Below, piece after piece: positions 1 to 8,828 of a stretch of 45,633 nucleotides of DNA (positions within the stretch are counted from its first letter, which is position 1; every line of letters begins with the position of its first letter). The notes below the pieces were generated by a model that searched no databases, was not told the DNA's origin, and saw only the letters and a list, made by a program, of their open reading frames with translations. The position numbers and the translations under genes are program-made. This stretch comes from Candidatus Neomicrothrix sp. UBA2517 (lineage in GTDB: Bacteria; Actinomycetota; Acidimicrobiia; Acidimicrobiales; UBA8592), in contig DDNP01000007.1 in NCBI GenBank assembly GCA_002341185.1, forward strand, positions 35,583 to 81,215, written 5' to 3'.

Positions 1-2252
1 CATCTTCCACCTTTTACATTAAAAGAAAACCTTCCCGGCATGTAGCCTCTGACTTTTGATTCTGTTGTCTGTGCAAAAAGCTTTCTCACATTATCAAACA
101 CACCGGTATAGGTTGCAGGATTTGATCTTGGAGTTCTTCCTATAGGTTGTTGATCAATGTTTATCACTTTGTCGAGTGAAGATAGTCCTTCAATAGTTGT
201 GTGCAAACCAGGGGCTACTTTTGATTTATATATCTGCTGCATTAGAGAGCGGTAAAGAATGTCATTTACCAGAGTAGATTTCCCCGAACCTGACACACCG
301 GTAACGGACACGAAACAACCGAGGGGGATTTCAACATTGATATTTTTCAGGTTGTGTTCTCTTGCGCCTTTAATCGTTATCCACTTATCACTCGGTATTC
401 TTCGTTCTCTAGGAATAGGAATTGTTTTTTTCCCGGCAATGTATTGCCCTGTAATTGATTCTTTATTTTTCTTTAGTTGCGATACGGAACCAGAATGGAC
501 AATGTCCCCCCCATGCTCTCCTGCTCCAGGTCCTATATCGACTACATGGTCTGCTATGCAGATAGTTTCTTCATCATGTTCAACAACTAAAACACTGTTC
601 CCAATATCTCGAAGTCTTTCAAGAGTTTCAATAAGTCTTTTGTTATCTCGCTGATGCAGGCCAATTGAAGGCTCGTCCAAAACGTAAAGGACGCCAACCA
701 GTCCAGATCCAATCTGTGATGCTAGTCTAATTCGTTGTGCCTCTCCCCCTGATAATGTGCTCGCAGCTCTATGCAATGAGAGGTATTCAAGGCCAACATC
801 GAGGAGGAACCCCATTCGGGAATTTATTTCCTTCAAAATAGGGTCAGCGATAAGTTTCTCTCTTTTGTTAAGTTTGATTTTGCTAATTCTCGTCGCGGCT
901 TCCTTTATACTCATATTGCACAGGTCAGCTATGCTTAAGCTATCAATAGTTACTGCAAGCGACAGAGGCTTTAAGCGAGCGCCTTCGCAATCTGGGCATG
1001 GTATTTGCCTCATGTACCCTTCGATTTGCTCTCGTTGCTTATCAGTATCTGCTTCTCTATGGCGGCGACGAAGATTGGGTATAACTCCTTCAAATGTTGC
1101 TTGGAAATTTCTTGACCGACCAAATCGATTCGTGTAGTTGACTGTTATTTTTTTCTTGCCTACTCCGTCGAGAATAATTTTTTTAGATTTTTTAGTTAAT
1201 TTATTCCAAGGAGTTTCCATTGAAATTATATTATGTTCCGCTACTGCGCTAAGAAGTAGTTGAAAATATTTACTTCTTCCCGTTGACCAAGGTGCGATCG
1301 CTCCTTCTTGCAGGGATAGGTCTGGGTTAGGAATAACTAACTGTGGGTCAACTTCAAAACGTGTTCCAAGTCCATCGCAAGATACACAAGCTCCATAAGG
1401 AGAATTGAAACTAAAATTTCGTGGCTCAAGTTCCTCAAAGGATTTTCCGTCACTTGGTCGACTGAAATGAATAGAAAATGTAAGAATCTCTGATTCTGCT
1501 TGGTCATTAAGTATTTCTATCTGCATCACACCACTTGCAAGCTTTAAAGCAGTCTCTATGGAGTCAGTTAATCTCCTATTAATTCCTTCTCTCATAACGA
1601 GTCGGTCAATAATGACGGAAATATCATGCATTTCATAGCGTTCAAGTTGCAGAATTGGAGTTCCATCGTCATTTGTTCCTGCTACATCGCTAAGGTTGGT
1701 CATTTCCCCGTCTATTAGCGCTCTGGTGAATCCTTGCCCAGCAAGATCAGTAACCAAAGTGTCATAGGTTCCTTTTCGCCCCCTGACGACTGGTGCAAGA
1801 ATTTGGAAACGAGCTCCCATTTCTATTTCCATTACCCTGTCAACAATTTGCGGTGGAGTTTGCCTGACAAGTTTTTCTCCTGTTTCCGGATCATGAGGTG
1901 TTCCGATCCGAGCAAATAAAAGCCTCAAATAATCATAAACTTCTGTTATGGTGCCAACTGTTGAGCGTGGATTCCTACTTGCACTCTTTTGGTCAATTGA
2001 AATAGCCGGAGATAATCCCTCTATAAAATCAACATCGGGCTTATCCATTTGCCCAAGGAATTGACGTGCATACGCTGATAACGACTCGACGTATCGACGT
2101 TGGCCTTCTGCATAAATTGTGTCGAAAGCAAGTGAGGATTTACCCGATCCGGAAATACCTGTAAAGACAATGAGTTTGTCACGCGGAAGCTCGATATCAA
2201 CCGCTTTCAGATTGTGTTCCCTAGCTCCTTTAACAATGAGATTCTCTGCCAC
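1..2252 (-). CDS. uvrA: UvrABC excinuclease subunit A, C-terminal part beyond the window
   Basis: UvrA is the ATP-dependent damage sensor of nucleotide excision repair; it loads UvrB onto lesions. About 750 of the usual 940-960 residues are visible. Reading from the start: the first Walker A GISGSGKS, the zinc-site cysteines in YGACVSCDG and later CPDCEGAR, the first ABC signature LSGGEAQR, then the second Walker A GVSGSGKST. The frame leaves the window just before the expected second zinc finger, so this is an edge truncation, not a broken gene. The start is GTG at 2252, because an in-frame TAG lies three codons upstream and no ATG fits. I see no ribosome binding site and no SOS-box palindrome in the 53-bp gap to the divergent hydrolase. 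uvrB lies 1.7 kb away on the same strand. Confidence 0.97.
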   Translation of the reverse strand, partial: MAENLIVKGAREHNLKAVDIELPRDKLIVFTGISGSGKSSLAFDTIYAEGQRRYVESLSAYARQFLGQMDKPDVDFIEGLSPAISIDQKSASRNPRSTVGTITEVYDYLRLLFARIGTPHDPETGEKLVRQTPPQIVDRVMEIEMGARFQILAPVVRGRKGTYDTLVTDLAGQGFTRALIDGEMTNLSDVAGTNDDGTPILQLERYEMHDISVIIDRLVMREGINRRLTDSIETALKLASGVMQIEILNDQAESEILTFSIHFSRPSDGKSFEELEPRNFSFNSPYGACVSCDGLGTRFEVDPQLVIPNPDLSLQEGAIAPWSTGRSKYFQLLLSAVAEHNIISMETPWNKLTKKSKKIILDGVGKKKITVNYTNRFGRSRNFQATFEGVIPNLRRRHREADTDKQREQIEGYMRQIPCPDCEGARLKPLSLAVTIDSLSIADLCNMSIKEAATRISKIKLNKREKLIADPILKEINSRMGFLLDVGLEYLSLHRAASTLSGGEAQRIRLASQIGSGLVGVLYVLDEPSIGLHQRDNKRLIETLERLRDIGNSVLVVEHDEETICIADHVVDIGPGAGEHGGDIVHSGSVSQLKKNKESITGQYIAGKKTIPIPRERRIPSDKWITIKGAREHNLKNINVEIPLGCFVSVTGVSGSGKSTLVNDILYRSLMQQIYKSKVAPGLHTTIEGLSSLDKVINIDQQPIGRTPRSNPATYTGVFDNVRKLFAQTTESKVRGYMPGRFSFNVKGGR

Positions 2253-2305
2253 ATTGTTAATCTAACCAACCAATTTCATAAGTACATTATCCTCACGTAT
2301 TTCCT

Positions 2306-2980
2306 ATGACTAATATTAATTTTATGAAATCTGTAATGTTAGTTCATGGGGCCTGGCATGGCTCATGGTGTTGGGAGATGGTAGAGCGTGGACTGAACGA
2401 TATTGGGATTGAAACATGTTCTGTCAATTTACCTTTCACAGGCGTTGAGGATGATGTTGCCGCTGTTGAGAAGGCAATAATGAAAACCGAAAAAAAAGTG
2501 ATACTTGTAGGACACAGTTATGGAGGAATAGTTATTTCAAAAGCAGCTGAGGCTAAACAGAAAGTGGATCATTTGGTTTATCTCAGTGCAATTCTATTGG
2601 AATCAGGAGAATCTATGCAGCTTGACGACTCAAAGATCAAAATAGAAATTGATGAAAATCTCCTTTCTGTAGTTAAGCCAGAGGCTATCATTTCTGCCTT
2701 CTACGAGGATGTAGATCCATCTCTAGTGGCATCTTCTATCAAACTGCTTCGTCCCTTCCCTATTTCAGCGGGATCTACGGGGTTAGGAGAAGCCTGGCGT
2801 GAGAAGCCGTCGACCTATATTGTCTGCCGCAACGACAATGCAGTACCGCCTAGCAAACAATTTTCCATGGCGCGGAAAGCATCTAGAATAGTTGAGTGGG
2901 ATTGCGCCCATTCACCTTTTTTCAGCAACCCTGAACTACTCATAACGTTACTGTCAGAACTTGCTTTGGCTAGTGATTAA
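2306..2980 (+). CDS. alpha/beta hydrolase, small esterase type
   Basis: A 224-residue single-domain alpha/beta hydrolase, probably cytoplasmic, as no signal peptide is visible. The oxyanion HG motif is in VHGAWHGSW (residues 13-21). The nucleophile elbow GHSYGG places the catalytic Ser at 71. Asp177 in CRNDNAVPP and His202 in CAHSPFFS complete a plausible triad. The spacing resembles the plant methyl-esterase/EstC-like group, whose bacterial members hydrolyse small esters; the substrate cannot be read from sequence. The first ATG at 2306 is used, but a second ATG at 2324, nearer the first conserved strand, is equally possible. It runs alone on the plus strand, divergent from uvrA and tail to tail with the mpaB-like gene 21 bp away. 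Confidence 0.85.
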   Translation: MTNINFMKSVMLVHGAWHGSWCWEMVERGLNDIGIETCSVNLPFTGVEDDVAAVEKAIMKTEKKVILVGHSYGGIVISKAAEAKQKVDHLVYLSAILLESGESMQLDDSKIKIEIDENLLSVVKPEAIISAFYEDVDPSLVASSIKLLRPFPISAGSTGLGEAWREKPSTYIVCRNDNAVPPSKQFSMARKASRIVEWDCAHSPFFSNPELLITLLSELALASD

Positions 2981-3001
2981 GTACCACTTCATACAGCGAT
3001 T

Positions 3002-3880
3002 TTACACGTCATTTCTAAATAAGCTTGGGTCAAATTCTGCTTTACTTCTATTAAGAGCTGCTTTCCAAGAGGGGCTGCATTTTAATGCCCACCGAAGCCC
3101 CTTTATCAAGACTTTGCCAGCGTACAAATTTAACCTTGATGACCTTATATTAAGTATTTCTTGTAGGTCTGACTCAATAGTTGTCGCAGCAGCGCGTTGG
3201 AGAATGCGGTAACCAAATGACTCTGCTTTTGAAAGAGGTGGATTTTTAAGGAATTTGATAGCTTCACGAAGAGCTGCTGAATCAGCCACGTCAGGGTGTG
3301 TATTTATCCAATTCCGGAGATCCTCAGCTGTTTTTGGTAGAGGGTCCGCTCCCATTCTTTCACCTATTAATGCTTGTTCAGCGACAAATTGGTTAGCCTC
3401 AGTTTCAGTCATCGGTCTTTTAAAAACCTTGAACGCATGGAGGAAAGAATCAGTCAAAGTGTTGTGAACCCATGCGCTATATTCCGGGCTTGATGCGCTG
3501 TATTCTCTCCCGCGCTCTGAGACACCTGAGACACGTTTATGGGCGTAATTAACCATTGATGCAGCCTGCTCGGTTTCTGGGATCGCCCCGTATGTCATTG
3601 ACGTCACATAATAAGCAGTTCGGCTTAAACGCCCTAAGGGATCGTCTCTATAACTTGAATGGTCGGCAACTCCAGCAGCTACCTCTGGATGAGCCGCCTG
3701 AATCAATAGCGCTCTAATGCCACCGACGAAACTTGAAACGTCACCAAGGACTTCCCAACTTATTGACCCAGGTCCGAAAAGCCCTTCGTCTCCTTCATAA
3801 TCTTCTGTATTTTGAAGTGGCTTCTCGCTATGAGAAAAGAGGTCCACGACACGAGCCGTTACTCGTTCCTTAATACCCAT
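3002..3880 (-). CDS. mpaB-like oxygenase family protein (DUF2236)
   Basis: A 292-residue protein of the ER-bound oxygenase mpaB / rubber oxygenase (Lcp) catalytic-domain family, called from the stretch GPGSISWEVLGD, the histidine-bearing QAAHPEVAAGV, then YRDDPLGRL and later WVHNTLTDSF. Several members of this family are haem proteins with histidine ligands; His in AAHPEV and in WVHNTL are the obvious candidates here. The substrate is unknown. The ATG at 3880 is preceded by AAAGGA at good spacing. It follows uvrB on the same strand after 61 bp and could be transcribed with it, though a link to repair is not implied. Actinobacterial genomes commonly carry several such paralogues. Confidence 0.8.
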   Translation of the reverse strand: MGIKERVTARVVDLFSHSEKPLQNTEDYEGDEGLFGPGSISWEVLGDVSSFVGGIRALLIQAAHPEVAAGVADHSSYRDDPLGRLSRTAYYVTSMTYGAIPETEQAASMVNYAHKRVSGVSERGREYSASSPEYSAWVHNTLTDSFLHAFKVFKRPMTETEANQFVAEQALIGERMGADPLPKTAEDLRNWINTHPDVADSAALREAIKFLKNPPLSKAESFGYRILQRAAATTIESDLQEILNIRSSRLNLYAGKVLIKGLRWALKCSPSWKAALNRSKAEFDPSLFRNDV

Positions 3881-3941
3881 TTAATTCCTTTGTATAACTA
3901 ATTTTATAAGAGGATCAGAGGAAAAGATAAGTTTTATTGAA

Positions 3942-5984
3942 TCATTTCATATCTTTAAGGTCGCGTTTAATTTCTCTTATTTCATCTCGTAGGCGAGCTG
4001 CATACTCAAAACGTAAATCACCTGCGGCTTCGTTCATTTCCTCTTCAAGCGTCATTATTAATCGCTCAAGTTGACCTTCAGCTAAATTTTCGAAGGATTC
4101 GCGAAGATACTTAGATTGCTTTTTTGACTTTCCCTTATCAGACTTAGGTAGCGGAGCTTCAGAATTTGCTGGTCTTATCATCGAGAGAATATCTGTTACC
4201 GCTTTCCGTATTGTTTTCGGGTTGATACCATTCTCCTCGTTATAACGCATCTGTAATTGGCGCCTTCGATTTGTTTCTGAAATTGCTCGCTGCATAGAGT
4301 TTGTGACTTGATCGGCATACATGACCACTTGACCCCCTACGTTACGAGCTGCTCGACCTATAGTTTGGATTAGAGACGTTTCGCTTCGAAGAAAACCTTC
4401 CTTGTCTGCGTCAAGAATAGCTACCAGTGATACCTCAGGAAGGTCCAAGCCCTCTCTTAGCAAGTTAATGCCGACGAGAACATCAAATTCCCCTAACCTT
4501 AGATCTCTAAGTATCTCTATACGTTCAATCGTGTCAATATCACTATGTAGATAACGGACTTTGATTCCAATTTCAAGAAGATAATCGCTTAAGTCTTCTG
4601 ACATTTTCTTTGTCAATGTCGTAACTAGAACGCGTTCGTCTTTATCTATGCGAGTCTTTATTAGTTCAAGCAAGTCATCTATCTGACCAGTGGTGGGTTT
4701 CACAATTATTTCTGGATCGATAAGTCCAGTCGGTCGGATAATTTGTTCAACAACTTGCGATGACTCTTCGATTTCGTATTTTCCTGGGGTAGCAGATAAG
4801 AAGACGACTTGATTTAGGCGTTTCATTATTTCATCAAACATTAATGGTCGATTATCGGCAGCTGATGGAAGGCGAAAACCGTGCTCAATTAACGTTCCTT
4901 TTCTTTTTCTATCTCCAGCGTACTGGCCGTGAAATTGAGGAACTGCAACATGTGATTCATCAATGACGCATAAAAAATCTTCAGGGAAATAATCCAACAA
5001 AGTAAACGGGGCTTCGCCATAACTTCTGCCGTCAATATGCATTGAATAGTTTTCGATGCCAGTACAAAATCCGACTTCCTCCATCATCTCTAAGTCGTGC
5101 TCTGTTCGCATGCGAATTCGCTGCGCCTCAAGGAGTTGTTCATTCTCTTCAAATTTTTTCAACTGTACTTGGAGTTCTGCTTCAATACCTTTCATAGCCC
5201 TAGCTATTCGGTCATTGCTCGCTGCATAATGTGTTGCTGGAAATACAACTAGCTCTGAGTGTTGTTTAAGTATTTCTCCAGTAAGTGGATCCACTTCTGT
5301 GATTCTCTCAACATCATCACCGAAAAATTCTATTTGAAATACATTCTGTTCATAAGCTGGATGTATTTCTAGCGTCCCGCCTCGCACTCGAAAAGTTCCC
5401 CTAATCAAGTTCATATCATTGCGATCGTATTGCATCCCTACAAGCCTTTTAAGAATCTCTTGTTGGTCATAACCATGATCTTTCTGGACGACAAGAAGTT
5501 GCGTCATATATTCATCCGGAGAACCTAATCCATAGATGCATGAGACTGAGGCTACGATGATCGTGTCGCGTCTGGTTAACAAAGCTGCGGTAGATGCATG
5601 GCGTAAGCGGTCAATTTCATCATTTACTGAAGAATCTTTCTCTATGTAGGTATCGCTTGATGGTATGTATGCTTCAGGCTGATAGTAGTCGTAATAACTG
5701 ACGAAATATTCGACTCGATTATTAGGAAAGAATTCTCGCAATTCGTTGGCAAGTTGAGCGGCAAGTGATTTATTTGGCGCTATAACCAGGGTCGGGCGTT
5801 GAACCTTTTCAATTGTCCATGCGATTGTCGCGCTTTTCCCTGACCCTGTTACACCTAATAGTGTTTGAAACCTCTTCCCATTATCGATACCTTTAGCGAG
5901 CTTCTGAATTGCATCAGGTTGATCTCCAGCAGGCTCAAAATCAGAAACTACTTTGAAAGGGGCACCTCTTGAACGCTCTAACAT
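3942..5984 (-). CDS. uvrB: UvrABC excinuclease subunit B
   Basis: UvrB is the DNA helicase-like core of nucleotide excision repair; it receives damaged DNA from UvrA and recruits UvrC. The 680-residue length is normal. Visible landmarks are Walker A GVTGSGKS (44-51; serine instead of the commoner threonine at the end), the tyrosine-rich beta-hairpin that clamps the strand (SYYDYYQPEAYIP), the DESH Walker B box, helicase motif VI region QTIGRAARN, and the C-terminal UVR motif (LEEEMNEAAGDLRFEYAARL) that contacts UvrC. The ATG at 5984 lies 9 bp downstream of the coaE stop, so coaE and uvrB are almost certainly one transcript. No SOS operator is visible in so short a spacer. Confidence 0.98.
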   Translation of the reverse strand: MLERSRGAPFKVVSDFEPAGDQPDAIQKLAKGIDNGKRFQTLLGVTGSGKSATIAWTIEKVQRPTLVIAPNKSLAAQLANELREFFPNNRVEYFVSYYDYYQPEAYIPSSDTYIEKDSSVNDEIDRLRHASTAALLTRRDTIIVASVSCIYGLGSPDEYMTQLLVVQKDHGYDQQEILKRLVGMQYDRNDMNLIRGTFRVRGGTLEIHPAYEQNVFQIEFFGDDVERITEVDPLTGEILKQHSELVVFPATHYAASNDRIARAMKGIEAELQVQLKKFEENEQLLEAQRIRMRTEHDLEMMEEVGFCTGIENYSMHIDGRSYGEAPFTLLDYFPEDFLCVIDESHVAVPQFHGQYAGDRKRKGTLIEHGFRLPSAADNRPLMFDEIMKRLNQVVFLSATPGKYEIEESSQVVEQIIRPTGLIDPEIIVKPTTGQIDDLLELIKTRIDKDERVLVTTLTKKMSEDLSDYLLEIGIKVRYLHSDIDTIERIEILRDLRLGEFDVLVGINLLREGLDLPEVSLVAILDADKEGFLRSETSLIQTIGRAARNVGGQVVMYADQVTNSMQRAISETNRRRQLQMRYNEENGINPKTIRKAVTDILSMIRPANSEAPLPKSDKGKSKKQSKYLRESFENLAEGQLERLIMTLEEEMNEAAGDLRFEYAARLRDEIREIKRDLKDMK

Positions 5985-5993
5985 TTTAGCAGT

Positions 5994-6626
5994 TTATCGG
6001 TCAGGGTCTTTTGTAGAAAGGGAACGCATCCATTTCCAACACGCTTCTATTTGTTGAGAAAGATCTTCTTCAGGTCCGTTATTATCAATTATGAAATCAG
6101 CGTACTTTCGTCGCTGTTCGGGGGTTGCTTGCGTACCTATCCGAGCTTCTGCGTCCTTTTCAGAAAAATCTCTATAACTTACGAGACGAGAAATTGCTAC
6201 CTCGATCTTGCAATCGACAACAATTATTCCATCAAATAGTTCATACTCGTCCCTACCCAATTTTCCATCTAGGGTAACCATAAGTGGTATATCAACCAAG
6301 ACAATCTTCCCGCTCTTAATTGCTTCTTTACGTTGCTTACCCATTTCCTCGCCTACCGCAGGGTGGACAATTGCGTTTAGTTCCAAAAGTTCTTCTTGGT
6401 CATTAAAAACAATTTCAGCTATCTTCTGGCGATCAAGGTTACCATCTTCAAGAAGTATTCGGCGACCGTACTTTTGCACGATTTCCACAAAGACTTTACC
6501 TCCAGGCTTTTGTAAATCCTTTACGATTTGGTCTGCGTCAACGAGGACAGCGCCCTCGGCAACTAGAAGAGTCGCAACAGTAGTTTTACCAGACCCTATT
6601 CCGCCCGTTATAGCAACCTCAGCCAC
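5994..6626 (-). CDS. coaE: dephospho-CoA kinase
   Basis: CoaE phosphorylates the 3'-hydroxyl of the dephospho-CoA ribose with ATP, the last step of coenzyme A synthesis. The 210-residue protein has the P-loop GGIGSGKT at residues 8-15, the VDADQIV substrate segment and the HPAV motif that follows the lid region. The start is a GTG at 6626, only 3 bp after the rpsA stop, so translation is probably coupled to rpsA. The mycobacterial CoaE is longer, with an extra C-terminal domain; this one ends soon after the kinase fold (MRSLSTKDPDR). Confidence 0.95.
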   Translation of the reverse strand: MAEVAITGGIGSGKTTVATLLVAEGAVLVDADQIVKDLQKPGGKVFVEIVQKYGRRILLEDGNLDRQKIAEIVFNDQEELLELNAIVHPAVGEEMGKQRKEAIKSGKIVLVDIPLMVTLDGKLGRDEYELFDGIIVVDCKIEVAISRLVSYRDFSEKDAEARIGTQATPEQRRKYADFIIDNNGPEEDLSQQIEACWKWMRSLSTKDPDR

Positions 6627-6629
6627 GGC

Positions 6630-7946
6630 TTATGAATCTAGCTCTTCCTCTGGTTCAACAGTGAAACGTTCTTGTTCACTCTTCTCATACGCTGACCAAG
6701 CTTCCTCAAGGTCAGCGGCAGCCTCAGGGTCTAGCTCAACAGCTGGTCCGATGTAATTTCCTTCAGTGTCGTAGTTCTGTTCACCAAAATGCTCTTGGTA
6801 TTCTTCAGCGACAATACCACCTTCTGCAGCCTGTTTAACTGAAAGGCTTATCCTTCTTTTCTCTAGGTCAACATCTATAATTTTTACCCATAGTTCTTCA
6901 CCTGGAGTAACAACCTGCTCAGGCAAATCGACATGGTGGTTAGACATCTCCGATATGTGGACTAGCCCTTCTATATGGTCTCCAACTTGAATAAAGCTAC
7001 CAAATGGGACCAACTTCGTTACACGACCGTAGACTAACTCCCCAACCCTATGTGTATCGGCAAACACCTGCCAAGGGTCTTGTTGTGTTGCTTTCAAAGA
7101 TAGGCTGATTCTCTCTCGATCGAGGTCCACTTCCAGCACTTCAATATCTACTTCATCTCCGATGGTAACGACGTCGGATGGGTGACTTACATGTTTCCAG
7201 GAAAGTTCGGACACATGGATTAGTCCGTCCATTCCTCCCAAATCTACAAATGCTCCGAAGTTAACGACGGAAGAGATTACACCTTTTCGCCTTTCACCAG
7301 GTTTAAGCAGGTCAAGGAATTCTTCTCTTTGTTCTTTCTGAGTTTCTTCCAGCCATGACCTCCGCGATAGCACGACGTTATTGCGATTTTTATCAAGTTC
7401 AATGATCTTCGCTTCGATTTCCATTCCCATATAAGGTTGAAGATCTCTTACTCTTCGAAGTTCAACTAAAGATGCAGGGAGGAAACCACGTAAACCAATA
7501 TCGACGATCAGGCCACCTTTTACGACTTCGATTACAAGCCCTTTGACCATTCCATCATCATCCTTAACTTTTTGGACATCCCCCCAAGCTTTTTCGTATT
7601 GTGCCCTTTTCTTTGAAAGAATGAGCCGGCCATCTTTATCTTCCTTTTGAATTACGAGTGCTTCTATCTGGTCACCTACGTTGACCAATTCGTTCACAGC
7701 CACATCATTTCTTAAGGATAGTTCTCGACGTGGAATTACCCCTTCTGATTTGAATCCGATATCAAGAAGTGCTTCTTCTCGGTCAACTTTAACAACGGTT
7801 CCCGCTACAAGTTGTCCATCTTCAACCTCAACCATTGAATCAGCAAAAGCTTCTTCTAAAGTTTTCCCATCAAGATCATTTACTGCTATTTCTCTAGGGG
7901 TGTAGCCATCAATACTGGCATCGGATTCTGTTTCAATAGTTGACAT
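6630..7946 (-). CDS. rpsA: 30S ribosomal protein S1
   Basis: S1 helps the ribosome bind mRNA. The 438-residue protein has four S1 (OB-fold) repeats, the usual number in actinobacteria (six in E. coli). They begin near GQLVAGTVVKVD, GMVKGLVIEVVKGG, GERRKGVISSVVNFGAF and GELVYGRVTKLVPFGSF; the last two keep the full RNA-binding pattern with DGLIHVSE and EGLVHISE. The N-terminus and the C-terminal tail are acidic. The ATG at 7946 has only a weak AAGAAA upstream, as is common for S1 genes. The 107-bp gap upstream presumably carries the promoter for rpsA-coaE-uvrB, but I cannot pick a convincing -35/-10 pair in it. Confidence 0.97.
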   Translation of the reverse strand: MSTIETESDASIDGYTPREIAVNDLDGKTLEEAFADSMVEVEDGQLVAGTVVKVDREEALLDIGFKSEGVIPRRELSLRNDVAVNELVNVGDQIEALVIQKEDKDGRLILSKKRAQYEKAWGDVQKVKDDDGMVKGLVIEVVKGGLIVDIGLRGFLPASLVELRRVRDLQPYMGMEIEAKIIELDKNRNNVVLSRRSWLEETQKEQREEFLDLLKPGERRKGVISSVVNFGAFVDLGGMDGLIHVSELSWKHVSHPSDVVTIGDEVDIEVLEVDLDRERISLSLKATQQDPWQVFADTHRVGELVYGRVTKLVPFGSFIQVGDHIEGLVHISEMSNHHVDLPEQVVTPGEELWVKIIDVDLEKRRISLSVKQAAEGGIVAEEYQEHFGEQNYDTEGNYIGPAVELDPEAAADLEEAWSAYEKSEQERFTVEPEEELDS

Positions 7947-8053
7947 TTAATTTTTTTCTTATAGGGAATAATGATAAATGGTCGCACGATAAATAGCGTC
8001 CACGACTACTTAGGTTATCAATACCTTAAGAAGTGCCAACTGATTCCGGATAT

Positions 8054-8797
8054 TTAAGTATAAATTTCTCTTGAAGCTACCATTAGTAGCTCTGGGAGCA
8101 TATACGTGGGGGGGGTTTCCTTATATCTCCCAGGACTTACAGACCATATTGACTGCACCTTTAAATTAGCTTCATTTGCGAGCAGCCGAAGTTCTCTTGG
8201 AGTAAAACAACTTGTCCATAGATCTTGGGTAATTTCTTTCCCAGCTGAATTCCTTATTGATGTATTCTCATGATTGACTCCGTGATCTGCAAAAAATGTG
8301 TCTTTATCTTCCTCAAGAAAATGAAGTTGGAAATACGCAGAAAATGCAGATAAAGCTAATTTTCCTCCCCCTACAAGAGCTTTAGACATGCTGAACAGAA
8401 TTTCTCCATCTGGATCTAGTGTTGTGACAGGTTTATTCGTTTGGCCTGCTAAACCAAAGGCACCTTGACAAAGCGAAATTACTGCATCGAACTCTTTGTA
8501 AAAATCCAAATTTCTTGCATCTAGTCTTAAAAATTCTGCGTTAGGTCGTCTTTCCTTAGAGGCTATATCGATAAATTCTTGGCTGATATCAATGCCAAGA
8601 ACATTGATTCCTGCTTTTGCGAAAAGAAGTGAATGACGACCAGGCCCACAACCTACATCAAGTAATTTCATTCCGGGTTTTAGATTAAGCGTTTTTATTA
8701 GAAAATCTACCTCTTGTTCACTTCCCTTTGTAAAAGAATAATTAAGGTAAGCATCCCCCATATGTTTAGCTGCCTTTTCAAACCAATGCTTTTCCAT
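8054..8797 (-). CDS. class I SAM-dependent methyltransferase, substrate unknown
   Basis: A 247-residue Rossmann-fold methyltransferase. Motif I LLDVGCGPGRHS binds S-adenosylmethionine; motif II VLGIDISQEFID has the acidic residue for the ribose; DAVISLCQGAFG lies at the motif IV position. The N-terminus HWFEKAAKHMGDAYLNYSF is distinctive but gives no substrate. I chose the ATG at 8797. A TTG at 8824 extends the frame by nine residues toward the polA stop without adding recognisable sequence. It lies immediately downstream of polA (31 bp from the stop) and is probably the last gene of the pdtaR-polA unit. Confidence 0.82.
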   Translation of the reverse strand: MEKHWFEKAAKHMGDAYLNYSFTKGSEQEVDFLIKTLNLKPGMKLLDVGCGPGRHSLLFAKAGINVLGIDISQEFIDIASKERRPNAEFLRLDARNLDFYKEFDAVISLCQGAFGLAGQTNKPVTTLDPDGEILFSMSKALVGGGKLALSAFSAYFQLHFLEEDKDTFFADHGVNHENTSIRNSAGKEITQDLWTSCFTPRELRLLANEANLKVQSIWSVSPGRYKETPPTYMLPELLMVASREIYT

Positions 8798-8828
8798 GTT
8801 CAATATTGTATTTCCACTCAGCAAATCT

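Noticed and set aside
259..654. Plus-strand open frame near the left edge
   Set aside because: Antisense to uvrA, whose second Walker A and surrounding residues are read cleanly on the minus strand.
1..2252. uvrA as a pseudogene
   Set aside because: The frame is uninterrupted with all motifs; only the window edge removes its C-terminus.
6208..6756. 182-residue plus-strand reading frame
   Set aside because: Serine-rich shadow antisense to coaE and rpsA, both of which are certain.
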